A stretch of 13,928 bases of DNA, taken from Acidobacteriaceae bacterium (GTDB lineage Bacteria > Acidobacteriota > Terriglobia > Terriglobales > Acidobacteriaceae). Made by a program: the position numbers and the translations under genes. The stretch's first letter is position 1, and each line of letters opens with the position of its first letter. The stretch spans positions 1 through 13,928 of the forward strand of contig DAHXOQ010000042.1 in NCBI GenBank assembly GCA_027364815.1, read 5' to 3'. Below, in pieces: positions 6,465 through 12,895 of the stretch. The notes beneath the pieces are model-generated. The model ran no database searches. It was not told where the DNA came from and worked only from the letters and a program-made list of their open reading frames with translations.

Positions 6465-7187
6465 ATGAAAATGATGAGCAACTTCGTCGCACAAGCACGT
6501 GAAAAAATCGCACGAGGCTACTCCGGATATCACTGGAAGTTGCCGGTCGCAGGACTCTCCTCGCTCCTTTTGGCTACGGGGATCGTTGTGTTGGCTGACA
6601 AACCTGTTCAAGCAAAGTTTGGCAGCGCATCGAGCGCACACCCTTCAGCCCCACCGTCGATTGCTACCACCCCGACACCGGCTCAAATGGCGACTCCAGC
6701 AGCGGCGCAAACTGGAATCAACCCCAGCCAAACCGGGAATAAGACCAGCAATAACCCAACACTTGCCGCAGCCACTGCTGCCCTAGCCGAGCACCAGCTT
6801 GAGGGCATTGCCTCCTGGTACGGCGCAGTATTGAACGGTCATCGCACCGCTTCAGGAGAGCGTTTCAATATGTACGACCTGACTGCATGCCACAAGACGC
6901 TGCCCTTTGGCACCATCGTCAAGGTCACGAACAAGCCCACAGGACGCTCAGTCAACGTCCGCATCAACGACCGCGGCGTTCTCAGTGATGGCCGCATCAT
7001 CGATCTCTCCTTTGCGGCTGCTGCCAAAATTGGCATCATCAAGGCGGGTCTGGCCGAGGTCAAGCTAGACATCGTCCAAATGGGCAACGGTCACCACAAC
7101 TGGATTCACGACAACCCAGGAGAAAAGGTACAGGTTCAGCCCCCTCCTGCCGGTTACGATGGGCCGATGAATATCGCGCAACGCTAA
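6465..7187 (+). CDS. rlpA: RlpA-like septal ring lytic transglycosylase / DPBB-domain protein
   Basis: 240 aa. An N-terminal hydrophobic segment (LPVAGLSSLLLATGIVVLA, about 26-44) ending ...VQA acts as signal peptide or anchor, without a lipobox. A Pro/Ala/Thr-rich linker (about 55-110) leads into a double-psi beta-barrel domain (about 112-206). RlpA motifs are clear: GIASWYG, RTASGERFNMYDLTACHKTLPFGT, VKVTNKPTGRSVNVRINDRG and GRIIDLSFAAA. The conserved His143 and Asp169 are present. The usual TAAH reads TACH here, putting a Cys beside the His. RlpA proteins cleave peptidoglycan strands lacking stem peptides at the septum; no SPOR domain is seen at the C-terminus, so septal targeting may differ. 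The gene stands alone and ends at a strong terminator. The ATG at 6465 has no obvious SD; the Met codons at positions 3 and 4 are alternatives. Confidence 0.9.
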   Translation: MKMMSNFVAQAREKIARGYSGYHWKLPVAGLSSLLLATGIVVLADKPVQAKFGSASSAHPSAPPSIATTPTPAQMATPAAAQTGINPSQTGNKTSNNPTLAAATAALAEHQLEGIASWYGAVLNGHRTASGERFNMYDLTACHKTLPFGTIVKVTNKPTGRSVNVRINDRGVLSDGRIIDLSFAAAAKIGIIKAGLAEVKLDIVQMGNGHHNWIHDNPGEKVQVQPPPAGYDGPMNIAQR

Positions 7188-7250
7188 AACATTCTTGCCC
7201 AGCGATAAAAGGATTCGACCCAAAGGAAAACCAACCTTAAGCCGAAAAAC

Positions 7251-7282
7251 GAGGCCCCCGATTCAAGCGAATCGGGGGCCTC
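7251..7282. terminator. Bidirectional intrinsic terminator between rlpA and the 39-aa gene
   Basis: Perfect 14-bp stem: gaggcccccgattc (7251-7264) and gaatcgggggcctc (7269-7282), with a 4-base loop. A modest T-rich tail (ttctcatt) follows on the plus strand. The minus-strand side is followed by GTTTTTCGG, a better U-tract. It can end rlpA (+) and the small minus-strand gene that stops at 7304. Confidence 0.92.
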
Positions 7283-7303
7283 TTCTCATTGCTCAATAAG
7301 AAC

Positions 7304-7423
7304 TTATTTTGGCGGCGCTGGTTTAGGCATGGCAGCCTTTGGCTTAGCCTTCTGGCTCGACGAAACCCCAAAACACATCAGAAAAAATCCAAATCCCTTT
7401 TTAATTTTCGCTCCAAAACCCAT
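7304..7423 (-). CDS. Small hydrophobic-head, Lys/Pro/Ala-tail protein (39 aa)
   Basis: ATG at 7423 to TAA at 7304-7306. The sequence begins MGFGAKIKKGFGFFLMCFGV and ends KAAMPKPAPPK: a short basic start, a hydrophobic stretch of about ten residues, then a Lys/Ala/Pro-rich tail. It is not a recognised family. Support for a real gene comes from an SD (GCAGGAAACG directly before ATG), a stop 22 bases before a strong terminator oriented for it, and a position just downstream of the cytochrome c gene on the same strand. A Cys sits near the end of the hydrophobic part, but the preceding residues (FLM) do not make a good lipobox. It could be a short membrane or secreted peptide; function unknown. 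Confidence 0.55.
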   Translation of the reverse strand: MGFGAKIKKGFGFFLMCFGVSSSQKAKPKAAMPKPAPPK

Positions 7424-7491
7424 CGTTTCCTGCTTTCCAGACCTGATTTGCAGATAATTCCGCCCTACTGGCTCAGAGTATCAGAGAAGTA

Positions 7492-7527
7492 GCGATGCTG
7501 CCTGTGCGTCAGAACCGGCAGCATCGC
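7492..7527 (-). terminator. Stem-loop downstream of the cytochrome c gene
   Basis: An 11-bp perfect inverted repeat: gcgatgctgcc (7492-7502) and ggcagcatcgc (7517-7527), with a 14-base loop. On the minus strand it is followed by TACTTCTCTG, which is only mildly U-rich. It lies 32 bases after the cytochrome stop, so it is either a weak terminator, allowing read-through into the 39-aa gene, or an mRNA-stabilising hairpin. Confidence 0.6.
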
Positions 7528-7558
7528 GCAGCAATTCAGCCTTGGGGCGGCGGCCTCA

Positions 7559-8128
7559 TTACTTAGCCGGCTTGGCCACTGCAACTGGGGCCGCGTTGAC
7601 CGGGGGAAGTGGCTGCTTTACCATCTCAACCACCTGCGGAGGCAGCTTATCGGCGTTAGCCAGGAGCAGGGTCACCTGCCAGATCTCGGTATCAGAAAGC
7701 ACCTTTTTGTAGGATGGCATTCCGGTCAAACGAATACCGTTGGCCACCTTCCACTCAGTCTCTCCCGGAGGGTCGTCGCTGACTCCAACCACCTTGCTGT
7801 TTCTATGCTGCTGCCAGAGCGGCGGCGCATCCGGATACATCTCACCGCCAAAGCTCGAGGGCAATCCCGGCAAACCATGGCAACTGGCGCACTGCTCGCG
7901 ATAGATGCGGGCGCCGGCAATCAGATTTTCATCGCTCACTGCGATCGGCGGCGTCTTCACCATCTCGCGATCGATGCGCGCGTTTAGGGGCACATGCACA
8001 ATGGTCTTCTCCATGGGGAATGGAGTATCAGCAACCGCAACCGGAGGATGACCATGGTGTAACCAGACAAAAAGAGCAACCGCAAGCAGCAACCACCCAA
8101 GCAACACACCAACAATGAGCTTACCCAT
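7559..8128 (-). CDS. Membrane-anchored monoheme cytochrome c
   Basis: 189 aa; the start at 8128 is well supported by GGAGG seven bases upstream. An N-terminal membrane helix (about 3-23) looks uncleaved, so the heme domain would sit anchored on the periplasmic side. The class I cytochrome c domain (about 65-165) has the heme attachment site CASCH (Cys80, Cys83, His84) and the probable axial Met137 in RLTGMPSYKK. The C-terminal tail (about 170-189) is rich in Pro, Ala and Lys. It resembles single-domain CBB3-type electron carriers, but no oxidase, reductase or dehydrogenase gene is nearby, so its redox partner cannot be named. It is divergent from the 8246 gene across 117 bp. Confidence 0.9.
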   Translation of the reverse strand: MGKLIVGVLLGWLLLAVALFVWLHHGHPPVAVADTPFPMEKTIVHVPLNARIDREMVKTPPIAVSDENLIAGARIYREQCASCHGLPGLPSSFGGEMYPDAPPLWQQHRNSKVVGVSDDPPGETEWKVANGIRLTGMPSYKKVLSDTEIWQVTLLLANADKLPPQVVEMVKQPLPPVNAAPVAVAKPAK

Positions 8129-8245
8129 TCACAGACCTCCAACTTTCGTAATGAACCCAAACTATCCCAATACCTGTTAAAAGGACAAGTTACAAAGATG
8201 CCATTCAAAAAGCATGCAGTCAAATCCAAAAGGAGGAATTTCCCC

Positions 8246-9007
8246 ATGGCAGACTACTCACGAATGAAACTCGGCCGCAAAGCCATCAAGACGGATACGC
8301 GCACCCTGCTAATGGCCAACTACATCACACCGACACTCCCACCAGCACCCCCCAGCAAAGATTGGATGCAAGGCCAAACCAGTTGGGGAATGATGCTGAA
8401 CGATTCACTGGGCGATTGTACTATCGCCGGTGTTGGTCATGCAGTCCAGGTCTGGGCGCTCAACACGGCAGCTCAACCCACGACCGTTGAACCCATCCCG
8501 GACCAGACCATTCTCAGCTACTACGAGAAATGGGATGGCTACAATCCAGCTGACCCTTCTACTGATCAGGGAGGCATTGAACTCGACGTACTGAAGGACT
8601 GGAAGAAAGCCGGCTTTTCCAATCACAAGCTCATCGCGTTTGTTGATCCCTCAGTCGGCAACATCACGGAGATCCGTCAGTCCATTAATCTCTACGGTGG
8701 CGTCTACATCGGCCTCAGCCTGCCGCTGACGGCGCAGTCTCAAGATGTATGGGATGTGGTGCCAAACGGCGGCGCAAATGCCAGGCCGGGCAGTTGGGGC
8801 GGTCATTGCGTCTTTGTTCCCTCATACGACGCCAACGGCTTCACCTGCATCACATGGGGTGCGCCCAAGAAAATGACTCTCGCCTTCTGGCAGCAGTATG
8901 TCGACGAGGCTCATACGCTCCTCGGCGCTGATTGGCTCTCGACTAAGGGCTCGCCGGTGGGTTTTGATCAGCAGCAACTCCTTGCCGACCTCAAGGCAAT
9001 CGTCTGA
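8246..9007 (+). CDS. Putative papain-like-fold protein with Cys/His pair, unknown function
   Basis: 253 aa. I chose the ATG at 8246 because AAAAGGAGG lies eight bases upstream; an in-frame ATG at 8198 would add 16 basic residues. There is no signal peptide. I recognise the pattern as a bacterial family usually annotated hypothetical: LNDSLGDCTIAGVGHAV with Cys58 opening a helix, TDQGGIELDVLKDWKKAGF, LYGGVYIGLSLPLTAQ, GSWGGHCVFVPSYD with His187, then FTCITWGAPKKMTLAFWQQYVDEAHTLL. A Cys at a helix start, a later GGH on a strand and a following W-G strand resemble the order in papain-like peptidases (C1/C39), so a cysteine hydrolase or a degenerate relative is plausible. The activity is inferred from the motif only. 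It is a stand-alone gene between cytochrome c and a barrel protein. Confidence 0.75.
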   Translation: MADYSRMKLGRKAIKTDTRTLLMANYITPTLPPAPPSKDWMQGQTSWGMMLNDSLGDCTIAGVGHAVQVWALNTAAQPTTVEPIPDQTILSYYEKWDGYNPADPSTDQGGIELDVLKDWKKAGFSNHKLIAFVDPSVGNITEIRQSINLYGGVYIGLSLPLTAQSQDVWDVVPNGGANARPGSWGGHCVFVPSYDANGFTCITWGAPKKMTLAFWQQYVDEAHTLLGADWLSTKGSPVGFDQQQLLADLKAIV

Positions 9008-9079
9008 ACTCAAGCTGCTCCAACGGCAGAACTCCCTAATCCGCGTGCCAAGCGTCAAATCTCTTGAGCCCACCTCGGC

Positions 9080-9125
9080 AAACACTCACCCTGGAATGTT
9101 TTAATAGCAGAGGAGAGTGTTTTTT
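9080..9125 (+). terminator. Likely intrinsic terminator after the 8246-9007 gene
   Basis: aaacactc (9080-9087) pairs with gagtgttt (9115-9122) and runs into six T (9120-9125). The loop is long at 27 bases, which weakens the call, but the U-tract and position 73 bases after the stop fit. Confidence 0.5.
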
Positions 9126-9154
9126 GCCCACTGTGGCCTCCGAGCCTCCAATTC

Positions 9155-9182
9155 TTGACACGCCCTGAAGGGATTTAACTAA
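9155..9182 (+). promoter_or_regulatory. Possible promoter for the barrel-protein gene
   Basis: A perfect -35 TTGACA (9155-9160) is followed 15-16 bases later by a poor -10 (taacta/aactaa, about 9176-9182). Transcription would begin almost at the ATG at 9187, giving a leaderless or nearly leaderless mRNA, consistent with no properly spaced SD there. Weak evidence. Confidence 0.3.
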
Positions 9183-9186
9183 ACCG

Positions 9187-9975
9187 ATGTTTTCATTACG
9201 CACCGCAGTTCTGCCGTTGGCCCTTGGCCTTGCCGTTGTCGCCTCCGGTCAGGCACAAATAGCAACAGAGGTTCAAGCAACAACCCAGGCACCAGCAACA
9301 ACCGGCTCTTCATCCAGTTCCAGCAGCTCACAGGCGCAATCCGATCAGAACCAGCCCGTCTCAATCAGCGTCCAGGCTCGCATCCGCCAGCGCCGTGAAC
9401 AGCGCCGCGCCGCTGCCATGCACGAGGCATACGCGCATCTCTATGACATCGCCATCGGAATGGGCTATGAGCGATTCATCCTCTCCAATGGACTGGAGCG
9501 CGTGACCGAATACTCCTGGGACATCGGCTTCACACGCTACTACAGCGAAAAGTTCGGCGTCATGCTCGATGGTCGGGGAAACTACGGCAACAGCTTCATA
9601 CCTCCAACACATGTCCCTCCACCGGTTCAAAACATCTTCCATCCCAAGATCTACCAATACGCTCTCATGATCGGACCTACTTACCGCTTTTACAGCACTC
9701 CGCGCTACTCCATCTCTGCTCGGGCTCTGGTTGGCGCCGACGAAGGTAACTTCTCCAGCGATTACGGTGGCAACGAGGCTGCATCGACCTCCTCTGGACT
9801 CTATCCCAATGGCCTCACATACGCCTTGAACGCAGCCATTGTCGGCGAGTACAACATCGCTCCCAATCTCGCCGCAAGGGTCGCCGCCGAGGTATCACCC
9901 ACAGGATTCAACTCCTCCTTCCAGGCCAACCGAGGCTTCACCATGAGCCTTGTCTACCGGTTTGGAAAGCAGTAA
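9187..9975 (+). CDS. Outer-membrane beta-barrel protein
   Basis: 262 aa. The signal peptide (about 1-23, ending SGQA) is followed by a low-complexity linker with eight consecutive Ser (about 41-48) and a basic, Arg-rich helix (RIRQRREQRRAAAMHEAYAHLY, about 65-86). From about 88 on the sequence alternates in short strands: AIGMGYERFI, WDIGFTRYYSEKFGVMLDGRGNYG, YALMIGPTYRFYS, ISARALVGAD, YALNAAIVGEYNIAPNLAARVAAEVSP. It ends FTMSLVYRFGKQ, close to a standard C-terminal barrel strand. This is an eight-strand OmpW/OmpX-like or acidobacterial opacity-type barrel by appearance; ligand or role unknown. The SD-like GAAGGGA is too far from the ATG (13 bases) to be convincing. The gene ends at a strong hairpin. 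Confidence 0.8.
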   Translation: MFSLRTAVLPLALGLAVVASGQAQIATEVQATTQAPATTGSSSSSSSSQAQSDQNQPVSISVQARIRQRREQRRAAAMHEAYAHLYDIAIGMGYERFILSNGLERVTEYSWDIGFTRYYSEKFGVMLDGRGNYGNSFIPPTHVPPPVQNIFHPKIYQYALMIGPTYRFYSTPRYSISARALVGADEGNFSSDYGGNEAASTSSGLYPNGLTYALNAAIVGEYNIAPNLAARVAAEVSPTGFNSSFQANRGFTMSLVYRFGKQ

Positions 9976-9980
9976 AAAGA

Positions 9981-10144
9981 CAGGGACTGAGGGACGAAGA
10001 GACAAGTAAAAACAAAGCAGCCGGCAATCAGGACAATTGCCGGCTGCTTATAGTTGGTTAGTGAATTATGAATGAACTCGGTTTTGTTCGAGATCAATGC
10101 TTGAATGAAAGAAGCGACTTAGTCCCACTGTCCCTCTGTCCCTG
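9981..10144. repeat. Inverted copies of a cagggac(t/a)gagggac element flanking the convergent terminator
   Basis: cagggactgagggac (9981-9995) and the reverse complement of 10130-10144 (cagggacagagggac) match at 14 of 15 bases, and similarity continues loosely beyond. The two copies flank the terminator hairpin in the gap between convergent genes. This looks like a small dispersed intergenic repeat or part of a larger fold-back. Confidence 0.55.
10017..10047. terminator. Bidirectional intrinsic terminator between the barrel gene and fumarase
   Basis: A 12-bp perfect stem: gcagccggcaat (10017-10028) and attgccggctgc (10036-10047), loop of seven bases. The plus strand continues ttatagttgg (weak U-tract); the minus-strand exit reads TTTGTTTTTACTTG, a good U-tract for the fumarase mRNA ending at 10147. 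Confidence 0.85.
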
Positions 10145-10146
10145 CA

Positions 10147-11673
10147 TTACTGCAATATCGGAATCCCCGCTATCCTCTGCTGCCACTCCGCAGGTCCTGT
10201 CGTGTGAACGCTCGTTCCTTTGGAATCGACGGCCACGGTCACCGGCATATCGACGACCTCAAACTCATAGATCGCCTCCATCCCAAGATCCGCAAATGCC
10301 AGCACCTTCGACGCGCGAATCGCCTTCGAGACCAGGTACGCCGCGCCGCCGACAGCCATCAAATAGACCGCGCCAAATTCCTTGATCGCTTCGATCGCCG
10401 CCGGGCCACGCTCGGATTTTCCAATCATCCCGAGCAATCCCGTTTCCGCCAGCATCTGCCGCGTGAACTTGTCCATGCGCGTCGCCGTCGTCGGTCCCGC
10501 AGGCCCAACCACCTCTGCGCGCACCGGGTCCACTGGCCCAACGTAGTAGATAAACCGTCCGTTGAAGTCCACTGGCAGCTTCTCTCCGCGCGTCAGCATC
10601 TCGGTCATGCGCTTGTGCGCCGCATCGCGCCCTGTGAGCAGCTTGCCATTGAGCAACAGTACCTCGCCCGGTTTCCAACTGCGCGCTTCTTCACGAGTGA
10701 TTGTATTCAGATCCACGCGCCGCGCTTTTGAAACGTCGTACGTCAACTTCGGCCACGCATCGAGCGACGGCGGATCCAGAAAGACCGGCCCTGAGCCATC
10801 CATCACAAAGTGCGCATGCCGCGTTGCCGCGCAATTCGGAATCATCGCTACAGGTAAATTCGCCGCGTGCGTCGGATAATCCACCACCTTCACATCGAGC
10901 ACCGTAGTCAGCCCACCCAAACCTTGCGCGCCAATACCGAGACGGTTCACCTTGTCGTAAATCTCCAGCCGCAATTCTTCAGCCCGCGTCTTGGGCCCGC
11001 GCGCCTTGAGCTCCTGAATGTTAATCGGCTCCATCAGCGCTTCTTTCGCCAGCAGCATCGCCTTCTCTGCCGTCCCGCCAATGCCGATTCCCAGCATTCC
11101 AGGCGGGCACCAGCCTGCGCCCATCGTCGGCACCGTCTTCACCACCCAATCAACAATCGAGTCCGTAGGGTTCAGCATCACGAACTTGCTCTTCGCCTCT
11201 GACCCGCCGCCCTTTGCCGCAACCGTAATCTCAACCGTGTTGCCCGGAACCAGATCCACGTAAACCACTGCGGGCGTATTGTCCTTGGTATTCTTGCGCG
11301 CACCCGCCGGATCGGCCAGTATCGATGCGCGCAGTGTGTTGTCTGGATCCGTGTAAGCACGATGCACGCCCTCGTTCACCATATCCTGAACGCTCGGCGC
11401 GTCCTCGCCATTGCGCCCTTCAAAGTGCACATTCATTCCCACCTTGAGGAATGCCGCCACAATCCCCGTATCCTGGCAGATCGGCCGGTGACCTTCGGCG
11501 CACATGCGGCTGTTGATGAGAATCTGCGCCATCGCATCCTTCGCCGCCGCAGATTCCTCGCGCTCATACGCCTTCGCCAAGCTCGTTATGTAATCCACCG
11601 GGTGGTAGTAACTGATGTACTGCAGCGCACCTGCTATACTCGCCACAAAATCTTCCTGTTTGATCGTCGTCAT
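10147..11673 (-). CDS. Fumarate hydratase class I (single-chain, iron-sulfur)
   Basis: 508 aa, the normal length for a one-chain class I fumarase with alpha (Fumerase, about 10-285) and beta (Fumerase_C, about 335-505) parts. It interconverts fumarate and L-malate in the TCA cycle in the cytoplasm. Three Cys sit where the [4Fe-4S] ligands belong: Cys66 in RPICQDTG, Cys189 in GAGWCPPGM and Cys281 in IPNCAATRHAHF. Other family signatures are AAKGGGSEAKSK, GIGAQGLGGLTTVLDV, YYVGPVDPV and VGPAGPTTATRMD. The start at 11673 has an AGAGG about nine bases upstream; another ATG just before it is out of frame and closes at once. Monocistronic: a terminator stands on each side. An oxygen-labile cluster is expected for the class. 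FumA/FumB-type in function; I give no symbol because the lineage nomenclature is unclear. Confidence 0.95.
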   Translation of the reverse strand: MTTIKQEDFVASIAGALQYISYYHPVDYITSLAKAYEREESAAAKDAMAQILINSRMCAEGHRPICQDTGIVAAFLKVGMNVHFEGRNGEDAPSVQDMVNEGVHRAYTDPDNTLRASILADPAGARKNTKDNTPAVVYVDLVPGNTVEITVAAKGGGSEAKSKFVMLNPTDSIVDWVVKTVPTMGAGWCPPGMLGIGIGGTAEKAMLLAKEALMEPINIQELKARGPKTRAEELRLEIYDKVNRLGIGAQGLGGLTTVLDVKVVDYPTHAANLPVAMIPNCAATRHAHFVMDGSGPVFLDPPSLDAWPKLTYDVSKARRVDLNTITREEARSWKPGEVLLLNGKLLTGRDAAHKRMTEMLTRGEKLPVDFNGRFIYYVGPVDPVRAEVVGPAGPTTATRMDKFTRQMLAETGLLGMIGKSERGPAAIEAIKEFGAVYLMAVGGAAYLVSKAIRASKVLAFADLGMEAIYEFEVVDMPVTVAVDSKGTSVHTTGPAEWQQRIAGIPILQ

Positions 11674-11749
11674 ATCCGCATACCTCTATCCGTAACAGGA
11701 TACAACTCCTGTCGACTTCCGTGAATGTGCGCTCCGGCACAATGCCATC

Positions 11750-11847
11750 CTTGCATTAAAAAATAAAAAGCGACAGACAAGCTCAACCAGCCCTGTCTGC
11801 CGCATACAAATATGGCCGTGCAACATTCACTTGTCGCTTAATGCAAG
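11750..11847. repeat. Split inverted repeat enclosing the pal terminator
   Basis: cttgcattaa (11750-11759) and aagcgaca (11768-11775) are both contained, fused, in the reverse complement of 11832-11847 (cttgcattaagcgaca). The left arm carries an A-rich insertion that is the terminator's U-tract. The arms bracket the terminator stem. Confidence 0.5.
11757..11803 (-). terminator. Intrinsic terminator of the Pal gene
   Basis: On the minus strand GCGGCAGACA (11803-11794) pairs with TGTCTGTCGC (11779-11770), ten pairs including one G-U, loop of 14, followed by TTTTTATTTTTT. It lies about 95 bases after the pal stop and upstream of fumarase. Confidence 0.85.
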
Positions 11848-11896
11848 CGATGTGTGGATACATACCCCCGCCGGCATTGAGCCCCATGCTCAGGAA

Positions 11897-12631
11897 TCAG
11901 CGATCGAGTGTGAACCCTCCGCGACGGTTCTCTTGCCAACACTGCTCCGTCTCAGCGGTGCAAAATGGCTTCTCCTTGCCGTAGCTGATCACCCGTATCC
12001 GGCCGGCGTCCACGCCTGCGCCCACCAGCGCCTTCTTCACCGACTCGGCGCGATTCTGCCCCAATGCCAAGTTGTACTCATTCGATCCGCGCTCATCGCA
12101 ATATCCGCCAATCGTGAACTTCAAACCGGGATTCTTGTTCAAATAGACCGCATCCTTGGCAAGCGTCGCTTGTGCATCGGCGCGAATCGTGTATTTGTCA
12201 TAATCAAAATACACGTCCTGCACATTTGACTTGAAGGTTTCTTCCTGGCTTTCTGTAATTACTGGTGCTGTGACCTTCGCCGGATTTACCGTCACGCGCA
12301 CCGTCGCCGTCTCCGTTCCACCCGCACCCTTCACATCAAGCGTATAGCTGGTCGAGTAACCAGGAGTCACCGTCTTTGATCCAGACGTTGAAACACTCCC
12401 TATCCCGTCAATCGATGCGCTCGTGGCGTTGGTTGAGCTCCAATTCAGTACCGTGGAATCGCCCGCCGTAATCACGCTCGGTGAAGCGCTGATCTGCGCT
12501 GTAGGTGCCGGCACTACAACTGCCGGCGCGGTTGCGGCTTGTGGGGGAGCCACCTTCTTCTTGCATCCTGCAATCAGGACGAATGAAAAAATCAAAACTG
12601 CGAAAACTACAATCTTTCCACTTCTGAACAA
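11897..12631 (-). CDS. pal: Peptidoglycan-associated lipoprotein (Pal/OmpA family) with Ig-like domain
   Basis: 244 aa. The start codon is TTG at 12631, with AAGGAG seven to eight bases upstream and no nearby ATG. Lipobox LIAGC puts the lipidated Cys at 23, so the protein is an outer-membrane lipoprotein. After a Pro/Ala linker comes an Ig-like beta domain (about 44-117: STVLNWSSTNATSASIDG... TVRVTVN), unusual for a short Pal. The OmpA-C domain (about 135-244) reads VYFDYDKYTI, TIGGYCDERGSNEYNLALGQNRA, VISYGKEKPFC, ENRRGGFTLDR; Asp179 and Arg194 are the meso-DAP-binding pair. Pal links outer membrane to peptidoglycan in the Tol-Pal system. No tolB or ybgF is adjacent in the window, so the assignment to Tol-Pal rests on the domain alone. 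A hairpin sits directly before the SD. Confidence 0.85.
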   Translation of the reverse strand: MFRSGKIVVFAVLIFSFVLIAGCKKKVAPPQAATAPAVVVPAPTAQISASPSVITAGDSTVLNWSSTNATSASIDGIGSVSTSGSKTVTPGYSTSYTLDVKGAGGTETATVRVTVNPAKVTAPVITESQEETFKSNVQDVYFDYDKYTIRADAQATLAKDAVYLNKNPGLKFTIGGYCDERGSNEYNLALGQNRAESVKKALVGAGVDAGRIRVISYGKEKPFCTAETEQCWQENRRGGFTLDR

Positions 12632-12646
12632 TGTATTGCTCCTTCT

Positions 12647-12682
12647 GAAGAATCTTCCTGTCTATTCCGGTACAGATTCTTC
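12647..12682 (-). promoter_or_regulatory. 5' UTR hairpin directly upstream of the pal ribosome-binding site
   Basis: Perfect 9-bp stem on either strand: gaagaatct (12647-12655) with agattcttc (12674-12682), loop of 18. On the minus strand the stem ends two bases before the AAGGAG that serves the TTG start. It could modulate translation or mRNA stability. Confidence 0.5.
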
Positions 12683-12811
12683 GCCTCCTGCCGTGCTTTG
12701 CAGTGCTCGGCCACTCTGATAACAGTATGATTCCGCGCCTTCTTCGCGGGGTGTTCCTTTGGGGACACTTCTTTCACCCGCCTGCATTCGCGCTCTCCCC
12801 TCTGGTTTTCA

Positions 12812-12817
12812 TATAAT
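12812..12817 (+). promoter_or_regulatory. Possible -10 element (TATAAT) for the Crp/Fnr gene
   Basis: A perfect TATAAT in the divergent pal/crp spacer, 78 bases before the chosen start. The position 17 bases upstream (cgcgct) is not a recognisable -35, so activation may need another factor. A near-palindrome gtgttcctttggggacac (12751-12768) lies upstream and could be an operator. Confidence 0.3.
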
Positions 12818-12895
12818 TGATGAAGTAAGTTTCGTGGATAATTTTTTGCGCACACTCATAAGTTTTCTCGATCCCAGCGCATGGGAGCCTGGTCA

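Noticed and set aside
8198..8245. Longer N-terminus for the papain-like protein from the ATG at 8198
   Set aside because: The ATG at 8246 has a far better SD (AGGAGG), which itself lies within the would-be extension.
10265..10678. 137-codon minus-strand frame inside the fumarase gene
   Set aside because: Alternative-frame shadow of a complete, motif-rich class I fumarase.
12607..12855. 82-codon minus-strand frame in the pal/crp spacer
   Set aside because: Overlaps the pal start and its SD and hairpin; charged low-information sequence with no homology that I recognise.
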